This document shows positions 36,592 to 47,337 of a DNA stretch of 64,000 bases, one piece after another. The stretch is from assembly GCF_009795805.1 (NCBI RefSeq), contig NZ_WTEY01000005.1:62001-126000 (forward strand). Reading direction: 5' to 3'. Source of the DNA: Gilliamella sp. Pra-s52. Its GTDB lineage: Bacteria > Pseudomonadota > Gammaproteobacteria > Enterobacterales > Orbaceae. The notes beneath the pieces were generated by a model. That model did not search any database. It was given only the letters and a program-made list of their open reading frames with translations, and was not told the DNA's origin. The position numbers and the translations under genes were made by a program. The first letter of the stretch is position 1. The number at the start of each line of letters is the position of its first letter.

Positions 36592-37818
36592 CTATAGATT
36601 ATCTTCAAGTAGTGTCATCAGTAGCGAACCATTAAATAAAGCTTGTTGTACTAATGCAAATGCGCCAATTGCTGACTTATCATCTAGCTGTGAGCAAGTG
36701 ATGGTAAGATTTTTTCGTAGCCCCTCTAAACTTTGCGCATTTAGAGCACTATTTACTGCATTTAATAGAATTTCGGGCGATTTGATGATTTCACCAGCTA
36801 ATACAATTCGTTGTGGGTTGAAAATATTAACCATAATGGCAACTGCTCTGCCAAGATTTTCGCCAGCATCTTTGACGAGTTTTATAGCTAGTTCATCTCC
36901 TTGGTTTGCATATTGACAGATATGATTGATATTGCACTGCTCGGCATTAAGTTTTGAAATATAACCTTGTTCAATCATCTGCTTAGCACGGTGTTCAATG
37001 GCTTTATTAACGACACGATTTTCTAAGCAGCCGAAGTTACCGCAATGGCAACGTTCACCTAATGCATCAACTTGAATATGTCCCACTTCACAAGCACTTT
37101 GATTATGATTTGTCAGTAATTGCTGATTAACAATAACACCAGAGCCTACTCCCCGATGAACACGAATTAATATAGAATCATCAACATTTTGAGTTGATCC
37201 AAAATAACTTTCAGCTAATGCTAAGCTTTGAATATCATTCCCAACAAAAATAGAAACATTAAAATGTTTTTGTAGTACGTCAGCTAAAGCCCAGTCTTTT
37301 ACTTGAATATGTGGTGTATAACGGACAATACCATTAACTGAATCAATTAAGCCTGGTAAAACAATGGATATTGCTACTAAAGATTTTATTTTTTTACTAT
37401 TTTCTTGAATAAAACCTTCAATTAATGCAATTAAATAGTCTTGTACCTGTTGCTCGGTAAAGTTAGTAAGTGAATATCTTTTTGATACTAAACATTTTGC
37501 CCCTAAATCAAATAGCTCAATTGTGATATGTGAACGGCTTAATTGCACCGCAATAGCTTGATATTGTCCATATTTTGCTTCAATTGAAACAGCTGGGCGC
37601 CCGCCCGTTGATTGCTGAGCATCGACTTCTTTAATTAATTTCTTTTTAATCAGTTGACGGGTTATTTTGGTAATGCTTGCTGGCGCTAATTGACTGATTT
37701 CAGCTAATTGAATTCGAGAGAGTGGTGCTTGCTGAACAATCAAGCGATAAATCATTGCATAATTTAGTTGCTTGATTAATTCAGTATTACCCACTAAGTT
37801 CAGATAATTAAATGTCAT
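36592..37818 (-). CDS. nagC: NagC ROK-family repressor of amino-sugar genes
   Basis: A 408-aa repressor whose ligand is GlcNAc-6-phosphate. N-terminal winged HTH (SRIQLAEISQLAPASITKITRQLIKKKLI), then the ROK sugar-kinase-like domain with the zinc site CHCGNFGCLE and the conserved EVGHIQVD. Third gene of nagBAC, 35 nt after nagA. Candidate operators lie in the nagB-nagE intergenic region. Confidence 0.93.
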   Translation of the reverse strand: MTFNYLNLVGNTELIKQLNYAMIYRLIVQQAPLSRIQLAEISQLAPASITKITRQLIKKKLIKEVDAQQSTGGRPAVSIEAKYGQYQAIAVQLSRSHITIELFDLGAKCLVSKRYSLTNFTEQQVQDYLIALIEGFIQENSKKIKSLVAISIVLPGLIDSVNGIVRYTPHIQVKDWALADVLQKHFNVSIFVGNDIQSLALAESYFGSTQNVDDSILIRVHRGVGSGVIVNQQLLTNHNQSACEVGHIQVDALGERCHCGNFGCLENRVVNKAIEHRAKQMIEQGYISKLNAEQCNINHICQYANQGDELAIKLVKDAGENLGRAVAIMVNIFNPQRIVLAGEIIKSPEILLNAVNSALNAQSLEGLRKNLTITCSQLDDKSAIGAFALVQQALFNGSLLMTLLEDNL

Positions 37819-37853
37819 ATACTACTCAATATTTTTAACAATTATCTGATATT

Positions 37854-38996
37854 TTAGCGACTCATCTCTCCGTTAACAACTGTTTTAACGATCGAAAAAT
37901 CACGGTTAAAAATAACAAGATTTGCAATTTTTCCTTCACTAATACTACCAAGCTCTTTATTTACACCGATTGCTTTGGCAGGGTAAAGTGTTGCCATTCT
38001 TAACGCTTCGTCTAATGCAATACCGACATATTCAACTGCATTCTTTACGGCTTCAATCATGGTTAACGATGAACCACCCAATGTGCCATTTTCATCAACA
38101 CAGCGACCATCTTTATAATAAATGGTTTTACCGGCAAATATACCTGACTCTAAATTAGAAGCGGCAAGTAACATCGCATCAGTAATTAAAATTAAGTGAT
38201 CTTGTTTGATTTTATGACTATTGCGAATATTTGCCCAACTAACATGTTGACCATCAGCAATAATACCGACATAAACGTCTGGCTCATCATAAATTGCACC
38301 AACCACACCAGGTTCTCGCCCAGAAATATAAGGCATAGCATTAAATAAATGTGTTCCTAAACGAATACCATCATTAAACCCTCGACGGCAGTCATCATAA
38401 TGACCATTGGAATGACCAACCGAAACGTGAATACCTGCGTTAACCAATTGCTTGATGAAATGGCTTTCAACTCTTTCTGGTGCTAAGGTAATGATTTTAA
38501 TCACATCAGCATTTTCGCAAAGGAAATCAATCATTTCTTGTGATGGTTGTCGAATAATATTTTCATCATGAATTCCCTTTTTTTCAGGGCTGATATAAGG
38601 TCCTTCAAGATGCAAACCAAGAGCTTGATTAGGGTGCTTAGTTAAGTATTCACGCATCACGTTAACTGCCTTTATCATAAACTCATCAGTTGATGTAATT
38701 AATGTAGGCAAATAGCTAGTACAACCAGAAATGATATTTGTGGCTTGCATCGTTTCTAATGTTTCAACGCTCAGTGCATCAAGCGTTTCATTAAATTGCA
38801 CACCACCACAACCATTAACTTGGATATCAATAAACCCAGGCGCAACGATTGCGCCTTGTAGATTTTCAATCTTGATATCTGTAGGTAATTCGTTTTGTTT
38901 ACAGACTTTTGTAATTTTATCACCGTCAATAATAACAGCGTGGTTATCAAGGATTTCATAACCTGTATAAAAACGGCAATTTGTTAATGCATACAT
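37854..38996 (-). CDS. nagA: N-acetylglucosamine-6-phosphate deacetylase NagA
   Basis: A 380-aa cytoplasmic amidohydrolase that turns GlcNAc-6-P into GlcN-6-P and acetate. Seen: [14 protein letters not shown], the metal-binding Glu in HLEGPYIS, His in [11 protein letters not shown] and [11 protein letters not shown], and the catalytic Asp in ILITDAM. Second in the nagBAC operon, 11 nt after nagB. Confidence 0.96.
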   Translation of the reverse strand: MYALTNCRFYTGYEILDNHAVIIDGDKITKVCKQNELPTDIKIENLQGAIVAPGFIDIQVNGCGGVQFNETLDALSVETLETMQATNIISGCTSYLPTLITSTDEFMIKAVNVMREYLTKHPNQALGLHLEGPYISPEKKGIHDENIIRQPSQEMIDFLCENADVIKIITLAPERVESHFIKQLVNAGIHVSVGHSNGHYDDCRRGFNDGIRLGTHLFNAMPYISGREPGVVGAIYDEPDVYVGIIADGQHVSWANIRNSHKIKQDHLILITDAMLLAASNLESGIFAGKTIYYKDGRCVDENGTLGGSSLTMIEAVKNAVEYVGIALDEALRMATLYPAKAIGVNKELGSISEGKIANLVIFNRDFSIVKTVVNGEMSR

Positions 38997-39007
38997 TGAA
39001 TTATCCT

Positions 39008-39814
39008 TTATAAAACAGTCACTTTAAGATTATCAGCTTCCATTTGTTTAAAATATTTTAGTGTTTTCACTTTAAGATCATCAGTACTTGGTTCATCACA
39101 AACAATAATTGATGCTGGATGCATTTGTAGTGCAGTGACAGTCCAAAGGTGATTAACAGACCCTTCAACTCCAGCTTGTAATGCTAAACTTTTGTTATGA
39201 CCACAAACTAATAAAATAACTTCCTGTGCATCCATTAAGGTTGCAACACCAATGGTTAACGCATGTTTTGGTACTTGATTCACGTCATTATCAAAAAAGC
39301 GTGAATTAGCAATGCGTGTATCTTCAGTTAATGTCTTGATGCGTGTACGTGAACAAAGTGAAGATCCTGGTTCATTAAAAGCAATATGCCCATCTTGACC
39401 TACACCTCCAACAAAGATATTTATTTTACCGTAAGCTTTGATCTTTGCTTCATATTGACGGCACTCTTGATCAATATCTGGCGCATTACCATTTAATATA
39501 TGGATATTGTTTTTATCAATATCAATATGATTGAAAAAATTTTCGTACATAAATGTGTGGTAGCTTTGCGGATGATTTTCTGGAATGCCAACATATTCAT
39601 CCATATTAAAGGTTACAACATGCTTAAAGCTGACGTTACCAGCTTTATATTGTTTAATCAATTGTTGATACATAACTAATGGTGAACTACCTGTTGGTAG
39701 CCCCAATAAAAAAGGACGATCTGCAGTAGGCTTAAACTCATTAATTTTATTAACAATGCGTTGTGCAACCCAAGCACCGACTTCTTGTGCATTTTCTAAA
39801 GGAATAAGTCTCAT
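39008..39814 (-). CDS. nagB: Glucosamine-6-phosphate deaminase NagB
   Basis: A 268-aa enzyme converting GlcN-6-P to fructose-6-P and ammonia. Signature [12 protein letters not shown] with the catalytic Asp, [18 protein letters not shown] and the allosteric/active-site loop region are all present; length equals E. coli NagB. First gene of nagBAC, divergent from nagE across 249 nt with CRP and NagC-like sites. Confidence 0.97.
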   Translation of the reverse strand: MRLIPLENAQEVGAWVAQRIVNKINEFKPTADRPFLLGLPTGSSPLVMYQQLIKQYKAGNVSFKHVVTFNMDEYVGIPENHPQSYHTFMYENFFNHIDIDKNNIHILNGNAPDIDQECRQYEAKIKAYGKINIFVGGVGQDGHIAFNEPGSSLCSRTRIKTLTEDTRIANSRFFDNDVNQVPKHALTIGVATLMDAQEVILLVCGHNKSLALQAGVEGSVNHLWTVTALQMHPASIIVCDEPSTDDLKVKTLKYFKQMEADNLKVTVL

Positions 39815-39872
39815 GTGGTGTTACCTCTTATGATATAATTAAAAACTTTTTTCTTAAAATAAAATATGTTGG

Positions 39873-39963
39873 CTTTATTTTACTATATTAAACCAATTAA
39901 TCAAAAAAAATGGTGATTTAAATCACAAAAAAAGAACTATTAATTTGCGAAGTAAAATAAATA
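39873..39963. promoter_or_regulatory. nagB-nagE control region: CRP site and two NagC-like operators
   Basis: At 39912-39927 there is GGTGA-TTTAAA-TCACA, one base off the CRP consensus half-sites. NagC operators in enterics resemble TTATTTT with an AT-rich partner: TTATTTTAC occurs at 39875-39883 on plus, and on the minus strand TTATTTTACTTCGCAAATTAA spans roughly 39940-39960. One lies to each side of the CRP site, consistent with the repression-loop arrangement known for nagB/nagE. Confidence 0.7.
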
Positions 39964-40063
39964 ATATAGAGTGAAATAATAAGACTTAATTATCATCGCT
40001 TAACGATGTAAAATTTCATTACTTTTTATTATAACCCCCTAATAACTATATGAGGTTAAACTT

Positions 40064-41557
40064 ATGGGAATTTTAGCTTATATGCAACGTATCGGGCGTT
40101 CATTGATGGTGCCTGTAGCAGTTCTACCTGCTGCAGCAATACTACTGGGGATCGGGTATTGGATCGATCCTGATGGATGGGGGCAAAATAGTATTGTTGC
40201 TGCCTTTTTAATTAAATCGGGTGGGGCTATTATTGATAATATGCCAATTTTGTTTGCTATTGGTGTTGCTTATGGCATGTCTAAAGATAAAGATGGTGCT
40301 GCTGCACTTTCTGGTTTGGTTGGATTTTTAGTCGTAACCACCTTGCTTTCTCCAAACTCTATTGCATTATTTAATGGTATTGACACAAAAGCAGATGATT
40401 GGTTAAAGCATGTTCCAGCGGCATATGGTAAGATAAATAACCAATTTATTGGTATTCTTGTTGGTATTATTGCAGCCGAACTTTATAATCGCTTTAGCCG
40501 GGTTGAATTACATAAAGCGCTATCTTTCTTTAGTGGAAAAAGACTAGTACCAATTGTTGTTTCAGTTGTGATGCTGTTAGTTTCAGCTGTTTTATATTTT
40601 ATTTGGCCAACGATTTATGACGCACTAGTTGCTTTTGGTAAATATATTAAAGAATTAGGATCAGTGGGGGCTGGCATTTATGGATTTTTTAACCGCTTAC
40701 TTATTCCAGTTGGTTTACACCATGCTTTAAATTCTGTATTTTGGTTCGATGTGGCTGGAATTAACGATATTCCTAACTTCCTAGGCGGACAAAAATCAAT
40801 TGAAGATGGTCTAGCAACAGTTGGAATCACTGGTCGCTACCAAGCTGGATTCTTCCCTGTCATGATGTTTGGTCTGCCTGGTGCAGCGCTAGCTATGTAC
40901 CATACAGCTAAAAAAGGCAATAAAGATAAAACAGCTTCAATTATGTTAGCGGCTTCCTTTGCTGCATTCTTTACTGGTGTAACTGAACCACTTGAATTTG
41001 CTTTTATGTTTGTTGCACCTGTACTTTATGTTTTACATGCAGTTTTAGCAGGTATCTCACTTTATATTGCAGCTGCAATGCAATGGATAGCAGGATTTGG
41101 CTTTAGTGCTGGCTTAGTCGATATGTTACTTTCAAGTCGTAATCCGCTTGCTGTCCATTGGTATATGTTAATCCTTCAAGGTCTAGTATTCTTTGTGGTC
41201 TACTATGTAGTATTCCGTTTTGTAATTGTAAAATTCAACCTTAAAACGCCGGGTCGAGAAGATGAAGATACGACTGTTTCGTCAACTGAAAGTACCCAGA
41301 AAAAACAAGTAATTGGCGATACATCTAAACTTGCTGAACAATATCTAGTGGTTGTTGGTGGGAAAGGAAACTTAACTAACATTGACTCTTGTATTACTCG
41401 CTTGCGTTTAGGTGTAAATGATTCAGAATTGGTTGATGAGCAAGCTGCTAAAGCACTTGGCGCTATGGCTGTAATTAAACTCGGTAAAACAGGTGTACAA
41501 ATTATTGTTGGTACTCAGGCTGAAAAAATTGCCGATGAGATGAAAAAACTTGTTTAG
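40064..41557 (+). CDS. nagE: GlcNAc PTS permease NagE, EIICB form
   Basis: A 497-aa inner-membrane transporter that takes up and phosphorylates N-acetylglucosamine. The IIC domain covers ~1-385 (starts YMQRIGRSLMVPVAVLPAAAILLGIG; contains GITGRYQAGFFPVMMFGLPGAALAMY and FTGVTEPLEFAF). After a Thr/Ser-rich linker, the IIB domain (~415-497) has the phosphocysteine in IDSCITRLRL. The IIA domain fused at the C-terminus in E. coli NagE (648 aa) is absent, so phosphate must come from a separate IIA such as Crr. Confidence 0.94.
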   Translation: MGILAYMQRIGRSLMVPVAVLPAAAILLGIGYWIDPDGWGQNSIVAAFLIKSGGAIIDNMPILFAIGVAYGMSKDKDGAAALSGLVGFLVVTTLLSPNSIALFNGIDTKADDWLKHVPAAYGKINNQFIGILVGIIAAELYNRFSRVELHKALSFFSGKRLVPIVVSVVMLLVSAVLYFIWPTIYDALVAFGKYIKELGSVGAGIYGFFNRLLIPVGLHHALNSVFWFDVAGINDIPNFLGGQKSIEDGLATVGITGRYQAGFFPVMMFGLPGAALAMYHTAKKGNKDKTASIMLAASFAAFFTGVTEPLEFAFMFVAPVLYVLHAVLAGISLYIAAAMQWIAGFGFSAGLVDMLLSSRNPLAVHWYMLILQGLVFFVVYYVVFRFVIVKFNLKTPGREDEDTTVSSTESTQKKQVIGDTSKLAEQYLVVVGGKGNLTNIDSCITRLRLGVNDSELVDEQAAKALGAMAVIKLGKTGVQIIVGTQAEKIADEMKKLV

Positions 41558-41601
41558 TCAATCAGTAAAATAAGAACCAAGTTAAATAAAACTAACACAA
41601 T

Positions 41602-41647
41602 AATCCACTTTATTTAAATAAGCAAAAATAGAGTGGATTGTTTATTT
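41602..41647 (+). terminator. Terminator of nagE
   Basis: A 14-bp stem AATCCACTTTATTT / AAATAGAGTGGATT (one G-T pair) with a 10-nt loop, followed by GTTTATTT, 45 nt after the stop. Confidence 0.75.
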
Positions 41648-41812
41648 GATTTAACTTTATAGATCTTTTGCTCTATTTATAAACGCTACAATATATATTT
41701 TGATAAAAAACAACAAAATAAAAAATTCAATAAAATCAATAGCTTTCCTGACGAATTTTTGCTTAGATATAAGCTTGTTGTTGTGGTTTAAGATTTTTCT
41801 TTTGGCATAAAA

Positions 41813-42166
41813 CTAGAATCGCAAAATTACATCTTTAGTCGTTAATAGTTGATTTAATAACTGGGTATTAATGATTTTACTCGGGATATTTCTGGCTATC
41901 TGGGTTAAGTTTCTTGATTTAAGTGAAGATTCACAGACATACACATCATCAATATCATAAAGTTCAAGCATATTTAATGTTGCAATATAATCCCGCATTA
42001 AAATGCTATCAGGTTGTTGATTTGGTAATAAATGAAAAACACCATCATCGACAAAAAAAACTGAAACTTGATTAATAGCTGATGTGGCCAATGCAATATC
42101 AAGAGCTTCTCGACCTTTGGCATTTCCATGAGGTGGAGAGTAGATAAGAATTGCTAATTTTTTCAT
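41813..42166 (-). CDS. tusC: Sulfur-relay protein TusC
   Basis: A 117-aa DsrF-like subunit of the TusBCD complex, which passes persulfide sulfur from TusA to TusE for tRNA 2-thiouridine synthesis. MKKLAILIYSPPHGNAKGREALDIALATSA and GVFHLLPNQQPDSILMRDYIATLNMLELYDI are classic TusC, ending KDVILRF. Start at 42164-42166; a longer frame would intrude 50 nt into tusD. No tusB ORF follows in the 255 nt down to nagE. Confidence 0.92.
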   Translation of the reverse strand: MKKLAILIYSPPHGNAKGREALDIALATSAINQVSVFFVDDGVFHLLPNQQPDSILMRDYIATLNMLELYDIDDVYVCESSLKSRNLTQIARNIPSKIINTQLLNQLLTTKDVILRF

Positions 42167-42179
42167 TTCAGCCTTAATG

Positions 42180-42638
42180 TTAAAATTGAATGGTTCGATC
42201 GGTTGTTGCAATTGATTCACTAAGTTCACCAAGACCGGTTAATTGAAAATAATCTGCAAGATTGTTTTTGATAACACCGCGTCGTTGCGCAGCTGCAACA
42301 CAAATAGTTAATGTTAAGTTGTGTGTTTTTGCTAGTTCTTGCCAAGCTGAAACTAAATTAAACTCATCATTAGCAGGATCGGTATAGCTATTGCCATTAT
42401 AAACGCCATCAGCATAAAAAAAGATATTTTTAATCATGTGAGAAGAGCTGGACAGTAAAGCTTGTGCAAATTGATATGCACAATAAGCAGATTGGGTCCC
42501 ATAAGCAGGACCCATAATAATAAGCGTATAACTTAAAGAATCAATTAAGTGAGTGACCTGATTGTTATTCTGCTTTATCTGATTTTGATGATGATTTTTC
42601 TGTTGGTTCTTTATTTGTATCATTTTTATCGCCATCAA
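42180..42638 (-). CDS. tusD: Sulfur-relay protein TusD (start uncertain)
   Basis: A DsrE-like subunit of TusBCD. From SYTLIIMGPAYGTQSAYCAYQFAQALL onward it matches TusD, with the active persulfide Cys in LTICVAAAQRRGV and the C-terminal end DRTIQF. No ATG, GTG or TTG lies in frame between the fkpA stop (42565) and the first conserved residue (~42530). Translation must start either at an ATG inside fkpA (42638 or 42623, adding an Asn/Gln-rich tail of 31-36 residues) or at a rare codon such as ATT near 42545. Confidence 0.88.
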   Translation of the reverse strand: MMAIKMIQIKNQQKNHHQNQIKQNNNQVTHLIDSLSYTLIIMGPAYGTQSAYCAYQFAQALLSSSSHMIKNIFFYADGVYNGNSYTDPANDEFNLVSAWQELAKTHNLTLTICVAAAQRRGVIKNNLADYFQLTGLGELSESIATTDRTIQF

Positions 42639-43389
42639 TACCTAGTAATTCAACTTCAAATACTAATGTTGATGCAGGTTGAATTCCTGCTTTGCCTTCT
42701 TGACCAGGAATATTTTGATCGCCATAAGCTAGCTCTGGTGGTACAACAAGTTTGATTTTACCACCAACGCCAACTAATTGAATGCCTTCTGTCCAACCTT
42801 TTATTACACCACCAAGAGGAAATTTAGCAGGCTCTCCACGATCATAAGAACTATCAAATTTACGTCCATCAGTTAAAGTACCTGTATAATGAACAATAAC
42901 TACGTCATCTTCGGTTGGGTGTCGATCTGAACCATTTTCTAAAATTTGATAAAGCAAGCCAGATTTAGTTTTTTTAACGCCGTCTTGTTTAGCAAATTCT
43001 TCACGGAACTTGTCCCCAGCAGTTGTGTTTTCGATTTTTTGTTTTTCAAAACGCGCTTGGCTTTCTTCTTGAATTCGTTTACCAAATGCATCTAAAACTG
43101 TTTTAACTTCATCTTTACTTAGTTGTGATGCACCGCTGAATGTTTCATTAAAACCGCTGATTAGATATTCTTGATCTGGTTTAATTTCATTTTGCTCTAA
43201 ATTTTCTTTCATATATGTTGCAAACGAAGAACCTAATGCATAGGCTTCTTTTTGCGCATCAGTTGAAATTGTAATTTTATTTGTTTCAATAGTTGAACTA
43301 CTTGTGTCGGATGATTTTTTATCATCACAACCAGCTAATGTTAATATAATTGCACTACTTATTAAGGTCATTTTAATTAATGATTTCAT
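42565..43389 (-). CDS. fkpA: FKBP-type peptidyl-prolyl isomerase FkpA (lipoprotein)
   Basis: A 274-aa envelope proline isomerase and chaperone. Signal sequence MKSLIKMTLISSAIILTLAGC has lipobox LAGC, so unlike E. coli FkpA it appears lipid-anchored. An N-terminal dimerisation domain (YALGSSFATYMKENLEQ...) is followed by the FKBP domain with VIVHYTGTLTDGRKFDSSYDRGEP, GVIKGWTEGIQLV and PPELAYGD. The tail is Asp/Lys/Ser-rich and overlaps the upstream open part of tusD. Confidence 0.93.
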   Translation of the reverse strand: MKSLIKMTLISSAIILTLAGCDDKKSSDTSSSTIETNKITISTDAQKEAYALGSSFATYMKENLEQNEIKPDQEYLISGFNETFSGASQLSKDEVKTVLDAFGKRIQEESQARFEKQKIENTTAGDKFREEFAKQDGVKKTKSGLLYQILENGSDRHPTEDDVVIVHYTGTLTDGRKFDSSYDRGEPAKFPLGGVIKGWTEGIQLVGVGGKIKLVVPPELAYGDQNIPGQEGKAGIQPASTLVFEVELLGIDGDKNDTNKEPTEKSSSKSDKAE

Positions 43390-43620
43390 TCTACTTCTCC
43401 AAGTTAGAAATTCTTTTAGATAGTCAATTTGATTATTATATCTTATTTAGCAAAAGATAACATAGGGTTTGTAACTCATTTATTTTAGAAATTATATCAC
43501 TGTATTGGTAATAAAATAAAATAAGCAATATTTTGCAATTGAAATCATCCTTGAGTGAAAGTGGTATCCTCAGTTATAATGCATAAAATTTATAGTAAAT
43601 AATGTATAAGGATAGCTATT

Positions 43621-44067
43621 TTGACTACCGAACTTAATACCCTTGATGTTGAAGAAATCATCAGTTTGTTACCTCATCGTTATCCATTTTTAATGGTTGA
43701 TCGCGTACTTAGTTATGAAAAAGGTAAAACATTAAAAGCCATCAAAAATGTCACGGTTAATGAGCCTTTCTTCCAAGGGCACTTTCCTAATAAACCCATT
43801 TTCCCTGGGGTATTAATTCTAGAAGCTATGGCGCAAGCAACAGGGATTTTGGCATTTAAGAGCATTGAAGAACTCTCACCTGGGCAGCTTTATTATTTTG
43901 CATCAATCGATAAAGCACGCTTTAAGCGTCCAGTTGTACCTGGCGATCAAATTGTGTTAGATGTTGAATATATCAAAGAACGTCGAGGCATTGCGCTATT
44001 CCATGGTGTTGCAACCGTTGATGGTAAGTTAGTTTGCGAAGCAGAAATGATGTGTGCTCGCAAATAA
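43621..44067 (+). CDS. fabZ: 3-hydroxyacyl-ACP dehydratase FabZ
   Basis: A 148-aa fatty-acid-elongation enzyme. Active-site His in [11 protein letters not shown] and Glu in [11 protein letters not shown]; starts [23 protein letters not shown]. It uses a TTG start, as E. coli fabZ does, with AAGGA 8 nt upstream. First gene of a fabZ-lpxA-lpxB-rnhB operon, so lipid A and fatty-acid supply are co-expressed. Confidence 0.97.
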   Translation: MTTELNTLDVEEIISLLPHRYPFLMVDRVLSYEKGKTLKAIKNVTVNEPFFQGHFPNKPIFPGVLILEAMAQATGILAFKSIEELSPGQLYYFASIDKARFKRPVVPGDQIVLDVEYIKERRGIALFHGVATVDGKLVCEAEMMCARK

Positions 44068-44112
44068 CATCAATTTTTTAGAGTATATCCAAAGCAGTAT
44101 TAAGGAACGGCT

Positions 44113-44892
44113 ATGGCAACAGAAATACACCCTAGTTCAGTAATTGAAAAAGGGGCAAAGATTGGTGAAAACGTTAAAATTGGACCTTTTTGTTTTATTG
44201 GTGAACATGTTGAAATTGGTGATGGAACTTTTTTAAAATCGCATGTCGTCGTCAATGGGCATACCAAAATTGGTAAAGATAACCAAATTTATCAATTTGT
44301 TTCAATTGGCGAAGTAAACCAAGATTTAAAATATCGTGGAGAACCAACTCGCACAGAAATTGGCGATCGCAATATGATTCGCGAAAGTGTGACAATTCAT
44401 CGTGGCACAGTTCAAGGAGGCGAGCTAACACGTATTGGTAGCGATAACCTATTGATGATTAATGCTCACGTTGCTCATGATTGTCATATTGGGAATCGCT
44501 GTATTTTAGCCAATAATGCGACGTTAGGCGGACATGTTCAATTAGATGATTATGTCATTATTGGTGGCATGACTGCTGTTCATCAATTTTGTGTGATTGG
44601 ATCGCATGTTATGGTTGGTGGCTGTTCGGGCATTGCGCAGGATGTTCCGCCTTATGTTATAGCGCAAGGTAATCATGCCACTCCACATGGCGTCAATTAC
44701 GAAGGTTTAAAACGTCGAGGGTTTAGTAAAGATGCTCTACAGGCGATTCGTAATACTTATAAAATCCTTTATCGAAATGGTTTGACGTTAGATGAAGCTA
44801 AAATTGAAATCGAAACCATTGCAAAGCAATATCCTGAAGTTCAACTGTTTGTTGACTTTTTTACGCGTTCTACGCGAGGCATTATCCGTTAA
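44113..44892 (+). CDS. lpxA: UDP-GlcNAc acyltransferase LpxA
   Basis: First step of lipid A synthesis, 259 aa. Left-handed beta-helix hexapeptide repeats ([28 protein letters not shown]...), catalytic His in [33 protein letters not shown], and a helical C-terminus [24 protein letters not shown]. Its TAA overlaps the ATG of lpxB. Confidence 0.98.
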   Translation: MATEIHPSSVIEKGAKIGENVKIGPFCFIGEHVEIGDGTFLKSHVVVNGHTKIGKDNQIYQFVSIGEVNQDLKYRGEPTRTEIGDRNMIRESVTIHRGTVQGGELTRIGSDNLLMINAHVAHDCHIGNRCILANNATLGGHVQLDDYVIIGGMTAVHQFCVIGSHVMVGGCSGIAQDVPPYVIAQGNHATPHGVNYEGLKRRGFSKDALQAIRNTYKILYRNGLTLDEAKIEIETIAKQYPEVQLFVDFFTRSTRGIIR

Positions 44893-46043
44893 TGACCAAT
44901 AAACCATTAACTGTAGCTTTAGTCGCTGGTGAACCCTCTGGCGACATTCTTGGCGCAGGTCTAATTCGTTCACTCAAACATCATCATCCTAACATTTATT
45001 TTGTTGGTATTGCTGGTCCTAAAATGCAAGCCGAAGGCTGTGAAGCTTGGTATGAAATGGATGAGTTATCAGTGATGGGTATTGTTGAAGTCTTGGGGCG
45101 ATTACGCCGCATTTTGGCAATTCGCAAAGATATTACTAGGCGTTTAATCGTACTTAAGCCAGATATATTTATTGGCATTGATGCACCTGACTTTAATCTT
45201 TCTTTAGAAGGCAAGTTAAAACAAGCAGGCATTAAAACAATCCATTATGTGAGTCCATCGGTTTGGGCTTGGAAACAAAAACGTGTATTCAAGATCAAAC
45301 GTAATACCAACCTCATTTTAGCTTTTTTACCGTTTGAAAAAGCCTTTTATGATAAGTTTGATGTACCTTGTCGTTTTATTGGGCATAAAATGGCAGACGA
45401 TATTCCACTTAATCCAGATCAAACAGCAATGCGTCAACAATTAGGTATCCCACTACATTGTCGTTGCTTAGCTTTATTGCCAGGTAGCCGTCATGCTGAA
45501 GTGACATTATTATCGGCTCCCTTTTTAAGAGCAGCACAGTTATTACGCCAACGCTACCCTGATTTACATATTTTAGTACCTTTAGTTAACGAAAAAAGGC
45601 GACAAGAGTTTGAGCAGATTAAAACAGACATTGCTCCCCAACTTGAAATGCAGTTATTAGATGGTCATGCTCGGGAAGCAATGATTGCAAGTAATGCGTC
45701 AATTTTGGCTTCGGGTACTGTGGCATTAGAATGCATGCTAGCTAAATGCCCAATGGTTGTTGGCTACAAAATGAAGCCTTTTACCTTTTGGCTTGCAAAA
45801 AAATTGATTAAAACACCTTATGTCTCATTACCGAATATTTTAGCGGGTAAAGAGATTGTGCCAGAATTATTACAACAAGATTGCACTCCTGAAAATATTG
45901 TTAATCACATTATCCCTTTTTTAGAAGGTGATAATTCAGAGCTAAAGCAGACATTTTTATCTTTGCATAATCAAATTCGTTGTAATGCTGATGAACAAGC
46001 CGCTAAAGCTGTACTTGATGTATTAAAGGAGCCACATTGCTAG
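44892..46043 (+). CDS. lpxB: Lipid-A-disaccharide synthase LpxB
   Basis: A 383-aa GT19 glycosyltransferase that joins UDP-diacyl-GlcN and lipid [51 protein letters not shown] and [10 protein letters not shown] are all family blocks. One-base overlap with lpxA and 7-nt overlap with rnhB. Confidence 0.97.
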   Translation: MTNKPLTVALVAGEPSGDILGAGLIRSLKHHHPNIYFVGIAGPKMQAEGCEAWYEMDELSVMGIVEVLGRLRRILAIRKDITRRLIVLKPDIFIGIDAPDFNLSLEGKLKQAGIKTIHYVSPSVWAWKQKRVFKIKRNTNLILAFLPFEKAFYDKFDVPCRFIGHKMADDIPLNPDQTAMRQQLGIPLHCRCLALLPGSRHAEVTLLSAPFLRAAQLLRQRYPDLHILVPLVNEKRRQEFEQIKTDIAPQLEMQLLDGHAREAMIASNASILASGTVALECMLAKCPMVVGYKMKPFTFWLAKKLIKTPYVSLPNILAGKEIVPELLQQDCTPENIVNHIIPFLEGDNSELKQTFLSLHNQIRCNADEQAAKAVLDVLKEPHC

Positions 46044-46627
46044 AGTTTACCTATCCAGATGCCACATTAATTGCAGGGGTTGATGAAGTTGGACGAGGTC
46101 CACTTTGTGGTGATGTAGTTACCGCAGCGGTTATTTTAGATCCTAATAAATCAATAAAAGGGTTAACTGACTCCAAAAAACTGACTGAAAAAAAACGTGA
46201 ACAACTGTTTGATATTATTAAACAAGATGCATTAGCTTGGTGTATTGCAAGAGCCTCGGTTGATGAAATTGATAAATTAAATATATTACATGCCACCATG
46301 CTTGCTATGCAGCGGGCAGTATCTGGATTACCCATAAAACCCAATTTTGTATTAGTTGATGGCAACCGTTGTCCTGATTTTGGTATTCAAACTCAAGCGG
46401 TTATTAAAGGGGATTTGTTGGTTGCAGAAATCAGCGCTGCTTCAATCCTAGCTAAAGTTACTCGTGATCGTGAAATGATTGAGTTAGATAAATTATATCC
46501 AAAATATGGCCTTGCTAAACATAAAGGCTACCCAACTAAAGCACATTTAGAGGCAATTGAGCAACATGGTGTTAATCATTTGTACCGAAAAAGTTTTGCA
46601 CCAGTCAAAAATCTAACGTTATTTTAA
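46037..46627 (+). CDS. rnhB: Ribonuclease HII RnhB
   Basis: A 196-aa enzyme that cuts RNA in RNA:DNA hybrids and single ribonucleotides in DNA. The metal-binding residues are in [12 protein letters not shown] (Asp-Glu) and LVDGNRCP, with further acid in [21 protein letters not shown] start with AAGGAG upstream, overlapping the end of lpxB. The usual next gene, dnaE, is absent here; yiiX converges instead. Confidence 0.96.
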   Translation: MLEFTYPDATLIAGVDEVGRGPLCGDVVTAAVILDPNKSIKGLTDSKKLTEKKREQLFDIIKQDALAWCIARASVDEIDKLNILHATMLAMQRAVSGLPIKPNFVLVDGNRCPDFGIQTQAVIKGDLLVAEISAASILAKVTRDREMIELDKLYPKYGLAKHKGYPTKAHLEAIEQHGVNHLYRKSFAPVKNLTLF

Positions 46628-46629
46628 TA

Positions 46630-47229
46630 TTACCATTGCTTATCAACTGTTGTTAGTAGTGGTGAATTAAACATAGAAACGGGTGAAATAACCGTTTCTT
46701 GATAGGGGATCCTATTTCCATAACGTTCTTTTATTTTTTGTTTAACTGCAGGCGATGAAAGATTGAACTCTTTGATAGTTTGCAATTGACCTATTTTTAA
46801 TTTTAGGGCTCTATTATAGATTTTCCAAACTAATTCTGAGCAATAAATATAACGATCATCCCATCCGAACCAAATATCATATGGTTTATTTTCAAACGTT
46901 TGTGCAATTTTTTTTAAATTTCTAACATCATTATTCGACAGATTATGATCTTTTAAACGCTTAACTACATATTTTTTATTTTTACCACGAGCAATCCAAC
47001 TATTTAGTGGCGTATAAACGACTTTGTTAGCTGCTTCAAAAACATATGGTTTGCCATTTTTAATTAAAATGATACCCATATGGCTATATGGCGAATTTGT
47101 TGCTTGTTCAACAGCCAGACTTTGTCTTGATTGTGAAGATTGAAAAATAATATCTCCATCTTTGGGTGTATAGCTAGCAATACTTATAAAACTAGCACTC
47201 AATAAGGTAAGCATAAAAATAAAACGCAT
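46630..47229 (-). CDS. yiiX: YiiX-family papain-like hydrolase
   Basis: A secreted ~199-aa permuted NlpC/P60-like protein. Signal peptide MRFIFMLTLLSASFISIASYT; mature GDIIFQSSQSRQSLAVEQATNSPYSHMGIIL holds the catalytic His (YSH), and DDRYIYCSELVWKIYN the Cys. The C-terminal ending SPVSMFNSPLLTTVDKQW also matches E. coli YiiX. It probably acts on an amide or ester bond in the envelope; substrate unknown. ATG at 47227-47229 preferred to a TTG four codons upstream. Confidence 0.88.
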   Translation of the reverse strand: MRFIFMLTLLSASFISIASYTPKDGDIIFQSSQSRQSLAVEQATNSPYSHMGIILIKNGKPYVFEAANKVVYTPLNSWIARGKNKKYVVKRLKDHNLSNNDVRNLKKIAQTFENKPYDIWFGWDDRYIYCSELVWKIYNRALKLKIGQLQTIKEFNLSSPAVKQKIKERYGNRIPYQETVISPVSMFNSPLLTTVDKQW

Positions 47230-47337
47230 TAGGTTTACCAAGAAAATTTACAATATATCGGAGTATAAAATAAGATAGCTACTTATAAAAGTGCATTTAT
47301 AAGTAGCTATTGAAGAAAAAAAGAGGGAGAGAGTAAA

